A DNA stretch of 64,000 nucleotides, from NCBI RefSeq assembly GCF_019175385.1, contig NC_083342.1:119040376-119104375 (forward strand), read 5' to 3'. The number at the start of each line of letters is the position of its first letter. The stretch's first letter is position 1. Positions 58,439 through 64,000 of the stretch are shown piece by piece. Position numbers and translations under genes: made by a program. The notes beneath the pieces are model-generated. The model saw nothing but the letters and a program-made list of their open reading frames with translations, ran no database searches and had not been told where the DNA came from. The stretch is from Lycium barbarum (lineage: Eukaryota > Streptophyta > Magnoliopsida > Solanales > Solanaceae).

Positions 58439-58817
58439 TTGTATATGTAACTATATGGAATACTTCGATATGGTATTCGGTATTTCGGTATTTTCTTTAT
58501 CAATACTGAATACCGTACCAAATACCAAACTTTTCAAAAATGCATACCAAATACCGTACCAAATACCATAGTACCAAAACTGCGGTATCAAAATTTTCAA
58601 TTTCGGTATGGTAATCAGTATATACCGTACCATGCCCACCCCTAGCCCGGAGACTCTAGCTCAAAGCTTCTCCAAGGCCCAGGCAACATAACTAGCGATG
58701 TTTTACTTTCACTTGGCTTGTTAATTATTACTTGCTATTTCATAATTTTGGTTACATTGATCCACGTGTCCTTGATCACGTACACAAATTCAACTATACC
58801 AATTTTTTGTGTAAATA
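57390..58817 (+). repeat. 5' LTR of the Gypsy element, interrupted by a hAT element
   Basis: It starts TGTATTGGGC and ends GTGTAAATA. Without the 776-bp insertion and its 8-bp duplication it is about 644 bp, against 623 bp for the 3' LTR. A TATA box (TATAAATAG) is near 57735, in the same place as TATAAATAGAG near 61580 in the 3' LTR. Confidence 0.88.
57869..58644. mobile_element. Non-autonomous hAT-type element (776 bp)
   Basis: The inverted ends TAGGGGTGGGCATGGTACGG and CCGTACCATGCCCACCCCTA are perfect over 20 bp. They are flanked by the 8-bp duplication GCCCGGAG (57861-57868 and 58645-58652), as expected for hAT transposases. Sub-terminal regions are rich in TTCGGTAT and GGTACGG words on one strand and their complements at the other end. 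Such arrays can act as transposase-binding sites (inference). The middle has a long (TA)n run at about 58369-58434. The 3' LTR of the host element has the empty site, which proves the insertion. No transposase. Confidence 0.95.
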
Positions 58818-58820
58818 ATT

Positions 58821-58838
58821 TGTCGCCCACCGTGGGGC
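58821..58838 (+). other. Primer-binding site of the Gypsy element
   Basis: TGTCGCCCACCGTGGGGC lies 3 nt after the LTR end. The usual form in related elements is TGGCGCCCACCGTGGGGC (recalled), so the third base appears mutated, which would weaken tRNA priming. Confidence 0.75.
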
Positions 58839-58920
58839 CAGACAATGGTGGTATCATTATGACCCGCTTTTTTATACTAATTCTCTTTAGATCTTGTTGT
58901 TAGATTCAAATGTTGTTGAT

Positions 58921-60177
58921 ATGACAAACACTACTGATGACCGAACTCATCTCATTACCGGAAACAACGATGGAGCAACTATCTGTGGAGATGGTCTAAA
59001 ACAACAGGTTACAGAAGAAACAACACCTACTGATGAAACCCCCGAAGAAGCAATGCAGGCCGTGAGGGAGCAACAATGGTCAATGATGGAAGAGATAAAA
59101 TTCATGAGGCAAACTATCTCAGCACTTTTTGGCAATACAAACCTCGGAGTCAGAAGACCCGGAGGGACTCATCCGACACCAGCTGTCGGAAATTATATAC
59201 CCAGTAAAGACCGAATCGAGGGTAGAACAGTTGGGAGTGAAGACACTTCCGGGAGGGAGTCCGTCCCAGATGATCCCTTCCAGGCACAAGTCTTGCAATT
59301 TATGAAAGACATCACTGATAAGGTGAACAAAAGTGCTAAGGAAGTGGAAAAGAACGCGAAGGAGCTTCAAGCCCGTATGAATCGAATCCCGAGGGCTCCA
59401 CTAGTCCTTGAGGGTCCGGATGCAAAAAAATATGTTCAGTTAGCTTAAAACCAGAGGCTGTCTCGGAGTTGATCCCGAAGAGATTTAAGATGCTGGACAT
59501 CCCCAAAATATGACGAGATGAAAGATCCACAGGAGCACATAATGGTCTACACCATGACTGTCAAAGGAAATGACCTGAAATCGAATGAGATCGAATCGGT
59601 CTAGATCAAGATTTTAGGCGAGACATTAGTTAAATAGGCTTTAATTTATTATTCTCTTTAGCCTGAACACTCTATTGATTCATTTGATATGCTCACAAAT
59701 ATGTTTATTAAAGCACATGCTGGAGCCCGGAAGGTGCAAACGCGAAAGGCAGACATCTTTCGTGTAACGCAAGGGGAGACCGAGTTGCTCTGTGACTTTG
59801 TCACTCGATTCCAAAAGGAAAGGATATTGGTGCCCGTGGTTCCGGATGAATGGGCAGTAGAGGCTTTCACTATAGGTCTCAACCCTCTGAGTTCGGATGC
59901 TTCACGGAAACTCAAGGAAAATTTACTAGAGTTTCAAGCAACAATGTGGGAAGATGTTCACAATCGGTATACTTCAAAGATTCGCGTAGAAGATGATCAG
60001 GTAAATATATCGACATCTTTCACGGCCCGGAATCAAGGTCAAATGAAATTTGTTCAGAGGCATTCCAGACACCGATTTGAACCACACCTGTTGGGACTAT
60101 GGACTGACAGGAGGCAAGAGCGTTTCAGGAACGAGTCGCCAGAAAAAGACTTAGATAAAGAACAGCAATGTCCTTGA
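58921..60177 (+). pseudogene. Gypsy gag pseudogene
   Basis: The first open part runs to a stop at 59446-59448. It starts most plausibly at MTNTTDDRTH (58921), although the frame is open from an ATG at 58894. It has an acidic N-terminus, a Gln/Met-rich helix (EEAMQAVREQQWSMMEEIKF) and a Lys/Glu-rich coiled stretch (KVNKSAKEVEKNAKEL). The second part (59689-60177) carries the Retrotrans_gag core: DMLTNMFIKAHAGARKV, then QGETELLCDFVTRFQKER, then VEAFTIGLNPLSS. The 240 bp between them still read as gag in pieces (EAVSELIPKRFKMLDIP) but hold stops and a small frameshift near 59510. No zinc knuckle is recognisable after 60177. Confidence 0.85.
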
Positions 60178-60809
60178 ACATTGGGACTGTCGCAATAAGT
60201 ACCGGAAGTATCTGAAGATGCCTCTGGGACACTAAACAAAAGGGCATCGTGCCCAAAGGCATCATGTCCGTTAAAGATAACAAAGATAGCTCGAACTGGC
60301 TCCGAATTTAAAAAAAAAAAGGATTGGGACCACCAGATTAGCCTCGAAAAAATAGAAGGAACCAGAATCAGGAACCGGCTAGACCTAATAGGTGTCAGCC
60401 CAGCTACAATTCTCTTGCAATGTATTTTTGCTCATTTTCTGTAAACTGTCGTATATGCAAAGTTGTAAACACTTGTCTACGTTCAAGGAATGGAATGAAG
60501 CAACACTTGCACCTTCTAAGCATTCTCATATACGTCTGAATGAAACGAAATCATTCTTAAATTTGCTCACGCTTAAAAGAAAATAAGGATTACGGATCCG
60601 AACAATTATGCCCAAATGAATAGGAGACATCCTCTTCATAAGCAACGAAACATAAGGGCCCTCTCTTATAAAGTCATCCAATTAAACAGCTAAAAAGTCG
60701 GATGCTTTATTTCGATCATAAAGTTAGTCGGACATGTTATACTTCCGAACTTTTCCAGAACAAGAAAATTTAAATTCTTGGTCATTAATATCCCCGGCCT
60801 TCAAGGTTG

Positions 60810-61000
60810 CGAGGTTATAAAAGTTTCAGGTATAACTAAAAATCCGAGAGTCAAAACTCTAAGATTAAATAATTTCAGGTATAACTAAAAACCTAAGTCA
60901 AGATTCGAAGTTTAAAAGTTTTTGGTACAACTAAAAACCTAAGAGTCAGAACTCAATTATTAAAAGTTCCGGGTGAACACTAAAACCCCGAGATCAAGCT
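60810..61000. repeat. Diverged ~50-55 bp tandem repeats downstream of gag
   Basis: Four imperfect units share TTTCAGGTATAACTAAAAA, then CCTAAGAGTCAGAACTC, then a TTAAAAGTT piece. They occupy the gag-to-3' LTR interval, the same relative place as the arrays in the two other gag-only Gypsy elements of this window. Confidence 0.75.
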
Positions 61001-61256
61001 TTTTGCGGTGATGGTACTTTTCAGCATCAACCGGCCGTTGACGGTAGAAAAATCAGTGGTGGAGTTGTACTCTGAATCCCTAAGGCCTGCACTTTTTTTT
61101 CCTTTGCCCGGTGTTTTATCCCAATTGGGTTTTTTCTAGCAATGTTTTTAATAAGGCAGTCACAAGGATGATTACATGAATTTCCGGCAAGAAGGAAAAA
61201 AATCTTCCACTTCCCGATCACATCTCAGTTAGTAACCAGAAAGTGGGGGGACTATC

Positions 61257-61879
61257 TGTTTAGGGCAAAATTTGCAGACACCAAGTGGATGTATCAAAAG
61301 TTGACACATGGCGATGGCGACAGGTCAGATCCGAGTCAGCAAACGAAGGGTTTCGGGAAAGCAATTTGGTAAATGATACCTGAGACAGAAACTACAAAGG
61401 GTCCAGACAAGCGTGCCAACTCACCGGTCAAACGCCATCCAATGCACAACCGTTACAAAAGACCCCAAGATTCTTCCGGCCTTTATTAGCCTTTTTCACC
61501 TCTTAATTACCTTTTATTGTAGCATTAATATTGATAATTAAGGGGGCATGATTCATGGAACTTGTACTTCATAGCTCAAGTATAAATAGAGCTTTTTATT
61601 TCATTGTACGGAGCATCTGAAACATTAGACAACAATACAAAGTATTCATATTATTCTTAGCATTCGCTCTTTCTTGCTTAATTCGTTGAGGTTATAGTGA
61701 TTCACTGCCCGGAGACTCTAGCTCAAAGCTTCTCCACGGCCCAGACAACATAAATAGCTATGCTTTACTTTCACTTGTCTTGTTTATTATTACTCACTAT
61801 TTTATAATTTTGGTTACCTTGATTCACGTGTCCTTGATCACGTACACAAATTCAACTGTACTAATTTTCCGTGTAAACA
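61257..61879 (+). repeat. 3' LTR of the Gypsy element (623 bp)
   Basis: It starts TGTTTAGGGC, ends CCGTGTAAACA and is followed by the target duplication TGTTC. It shows the empty GCCCGGAG site of the hAT insertion at about 61707. Confidence 0.92.
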
Positions 61880-61884
61880 TGTTC

Positions 61885-62503
61885 CTAGTTTTTGGCAAGT
61901 CTTTTTTCCATATTTTCCTCGATTCTATAATTTCTCTCGTTAATAGGCATATCGCATATAGTTTCCCCACCCACAATATCCTCCTTCCCATGTGTGGTTA
62001 GATGTTCAGATAATCCAATGACCAAATTCTTCTTCATTCAATAAACTTCTCCAAAAGTAAATTTATAAGTAAATGTTCTTTAACTAAAATTTTATGAAGT
62101 CTATTTTCAGTTATGATTATGTCGATTTATTATTACCTATAAAAATTAATATTACAAATGTTAACCTCAGGCCATGTAGAGCCCAACATTTTAACTTGTA
62201 CGTAATAATATGTACGTAGCAATCTAATGAATTGGGCATGATTTTGTAATTTTGCTTTTGGCTTCAGCTCTTTGAAAGTAAGGAAACTACAATCACATAT
62301 CTCTGAGTTTACCATACCCATTTAACTGGCAAAACTAAATCACATACTCCAATTAACCATTTGACTGTAAAACTACATAATTGTATACTTGATTATAAGA
62401 AAAAATTTGGACATCCAGATATAGAAAACAAAGGTCACACCATCGAGGAAAGAAAAGAAGTTACAATCAGATGTGTCCGAATATACTATAGCCCTATAAC
62501 TAA
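61885..62503. other. Intergenic, no gene recognised
   Basis: AT-rich sequence with no frame above chance and no repeat structure that I can define. Confidence 0.5.
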
Positions 62504-62512
62504 AAGAAACTA

Positions 62513-63157
62513 GGGCAAAGATGCAAAATACCCCTTCAACTTTGCGATTTAGATCAGATATACTACTCGTTAAAAAAGTGGTGTACATATACCATCGTCG
62601 TTACAAAATGGTGCAAATATTTCCCTGTCGTTACACAAATGATGCAATTATTTCCCTACCGTTACACAAATGGTGCAAATATACCCTTTTCGCTGATGGA
62701 GTTTTTTAACAAAAAAAAATCATTTAGCTTATTTTTTAATTTACAAAATGCCACGTGGCTTTAAAAAAAGTCTAGCCGTTTTTTTTAGTAGACATATTTT
62801 TCTAAATCCATATAGTAATTTTTTTTACTGGCGTGTCGAGCATAATTTGTTTAAAAAATATCCCCGTTACTTTAAAAAAATAAGTGTACCCATTTTTTAT
62901 ATGAAAACCCAACCCAAATTATCATGTGACTTTAGAAAATTATGTGTCAAAAAAAATTGATAGACTTTTTTCTAAAGCCATTTGGCATTTCTTTTAATTA
63001 AAATATAATCTACATGATTTTTACAAAAAATTCCATCAGCAAAAAAGATATATTTGCACCATTTTGTAACGGCAGGGATATATATACACAACTTTTTTAA
63101 CGAGGAATATATTTGCTCTAAATCGCAAAGCCAAGGGGTATATTTTCACCTTTGCCC
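62513..63157. mobile_element. Mutator-type MITE with long inverted repeats (645 bp)
   Basis: The ends GGGCAAAGATGCAAAATACC and, inverted, GGGCAAAGGTGAAAATATAC are flanked by the perfect 9-bp duplication AAGAAACTA (62504-62512 and 63158-63166). The arms match over about 200 bp (words such as TTTGCGATTTAGA, CTCGTTAAAAAAGT, CGTTACAAAATGGTGCAAAT and GCTGATGGA). The left arm carries three copies of the CGTTACA..AATGGTGCAA word against one in the right arm. No coding capacity. Confidence 0.92.
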
Positions 63158-63282
63158 AAGAAACTATATAATACAAATAGTATTCCACTAGACCATTTGA
63201 ATGCTAAACTTCACAACATTCTACTTAATTATAGTAAGAAATTTTGATGCCTGAAGTGGCATTTTTCTCCAACCAAAACCAC

Positions 63283-63290
63283 TATATTAA
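63283..63290 (+). promoter_or_regulatory. Candidate TATA box of the kiwellin pseudogene
   Basis: TATATTAA lies 79 bp before the ATG at 63369. The intervening stretch is A/C-rich (CAACACAATC..., AAAACAAGACAAAAC), like many plant 5' untranslated leaders. It is the only TATA-like word in that interval. Confidence 0.45.
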
Positions 63291-63368
63291 CCAGCTAGAT
63301 CATCCCAATCTCAACACAATCAACATTAGAGAACAAAACAAGACAAAACAACAGGGGACAAAAAAACC

Positions 63369-63940
63369 ATGAAGAACTCTAGCTTGGGAAAATCGCTTCT
63401 GGTGTTGCTAGTTTTTGGCACTCTTACTAACAGCTTAGATGCAAGATTACGGGTTTGCCAGCCGAGTGGCAAAATCAGAGGCATAAAGCCGCCTCCAGGA
63501 CAATGCAACCTGGAAAATGACTCAGATTGTTGCAAACAAGGCAAGACGTACAAAGACTTACTAATGTTCGCCTCCTGTGACTGGCAACACAAAAGGCAAT
63601 ACTAACGCTAAAGATTTTTCAAAAGGGCGGAGACAGGGGTGCATCATCAGTATGTGCAACCAATACCACTCTCACGATACTCCGATTGTTGCCCTTTCAG
63701 CCGGATGGTATAGTGGTGGTGATAGGTGCCTTAACTATGTAAAAGTAAGTGCTAATGGAAGAAGTGTGAAGGCTAAAAGGTTGTCGATGAGTGTGACTCT
63801 ACTATGGGATGTGATGATGAGCACGATTATCAGCCTCCGTGCCCGAATAACATTGTTGATGCCTCCAAAGCAGTGGAAAGCATTGAATATACCTGAAGAT
63901 GACTGGGGCGAGTATGTATGATATCACATGGTCTGATCGA
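63369..63940 (+). pseudogene. Kiwellin / ripening-related protein pseudogene
   Basis: Kiwellins are secreted, Cys-rich plant defence and fruit proteins. This copy starts with a good signal peptide (MKNSSLGKSLLVLLVFGTL, cleavage near residue 25). Family blocks follow: [116 protein letters not shown] and DITWSD. The blocks fall in different frames. Disruptions lie near 63555-63565, 63620-63655, 63776, 63872 and 63918, with a stop at 63603 in the first frame. All conserved Cys blocks are present, so it died recently by small indels. Alternatively, some breaks may be sequencing errors. It is the only host-gene-like sequence in the window. Confidence 0.9.
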
Positions 63941-64000
63941 AAAGATGCAACCCCTAAATTGTCTTTGTTTAAAGAAGCATGATAAAAGTTGGTGGATAGT

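Larger units (their letters stand above)
57390..61879 (+). mobile_element. Gag-only Gypsy element with nested hAT insertion
   Basis: It has two LTRs (57390-58817 and 61257-61879) and a 5-bp target duplication TGTTC (57385-57389 and 61880-61884). The PBS is at 58821, a broken gag at 58921-60177, short tandem repeats at 60810-61000, and a polypurine tract (AGAAAGTGGGGGGA, 61238-61251) lies just before the 3' LTR. No protease, RT or integrase is present in the 1 kb between gag and the PPT, so it is a non-autonomous or internally deleted copy. The LTRs differ at many positions, so it is clearly older than the 28.7-kb element. Confidence 0.93.

Overview
This is a repeat-dominated plant nuclear window, most likely from a dicot of the Solanaceae. 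That assignment is an inference from the retrotransposon types, the primer-binding sites and a kiwellin-like gene remnant. I see no intact host protein gene, no tRNA or rRNA, and no bacterial features. Nearly everything is transposable-element DNA in several nested layers. The one host-gene-like feature is a frameshifted kiwellin (ripening-related) pseudogene at the right edge.

Left part (1-19 kb). A decayed LINE 3' end (zinc-finger-RVT and RNase H) carries a small CACTA-type element. A complete but non-coding Copia element (2824-7637; 204-bp LTRs; TSD TTAAT) follows, and its interior is peppered with small hairpins sharing a GAA-type loop. Then comes a patchwork of Gypsy fragments (7.9-14.04 kb): a minus-strand LTR, a Tat-type LTR piece, a tandem array, a broken gag and a 457-bp LTR. 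A 1973-bp foldback Mutator-like element (15151-17123) has a perfect 9-bp TSD.

Middle part (19-27.4 kb). A Copia gag-pol pseudogene is split inside gag by a 4421-bp solo LTR of a Tat/Ogre-like Gypsy family, flanked by the 5-bp TSD GCTTG. The Copia copy has several stops, frameshifts and a 39-bp duplication in integrase, and it stops just after the reverse transcriptase YVDD.

Centre (27.5-56.3 kb). One 28.7-kb insertion flanked by TSD CTAGC has the order LTR-internal-LTR-internal-LTR on the minus strand. The outer ends are intact. The middle LTR is a recombinant of the two outer ones, which is the signature of unequal LTR-LTR crossing over. Each internal unit has a PBS, an intact 511-codon gag, no pol, large hairpin-rich tandem arrays, and three copies of a motif whose predicted stems covary.

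Right part (56.3-64 kb). A gag-only Gypsy element (57390-61879; TSD TGTTC) has a 5' LTR interrupted by a 776-bp hAT-type element (TSD GCCCGGAG). A 645-bp Mutator-type MITE follows (TSD AAGAAACTA), then the kiwellin pseudogene.

A theme across the window is gag-only Gypsy derivatives that carry tandem repeats downstream of gag and would have to be mobilised in trans. All boundaries were read by eye. Lineage names rest on family knowledge, not on searches.
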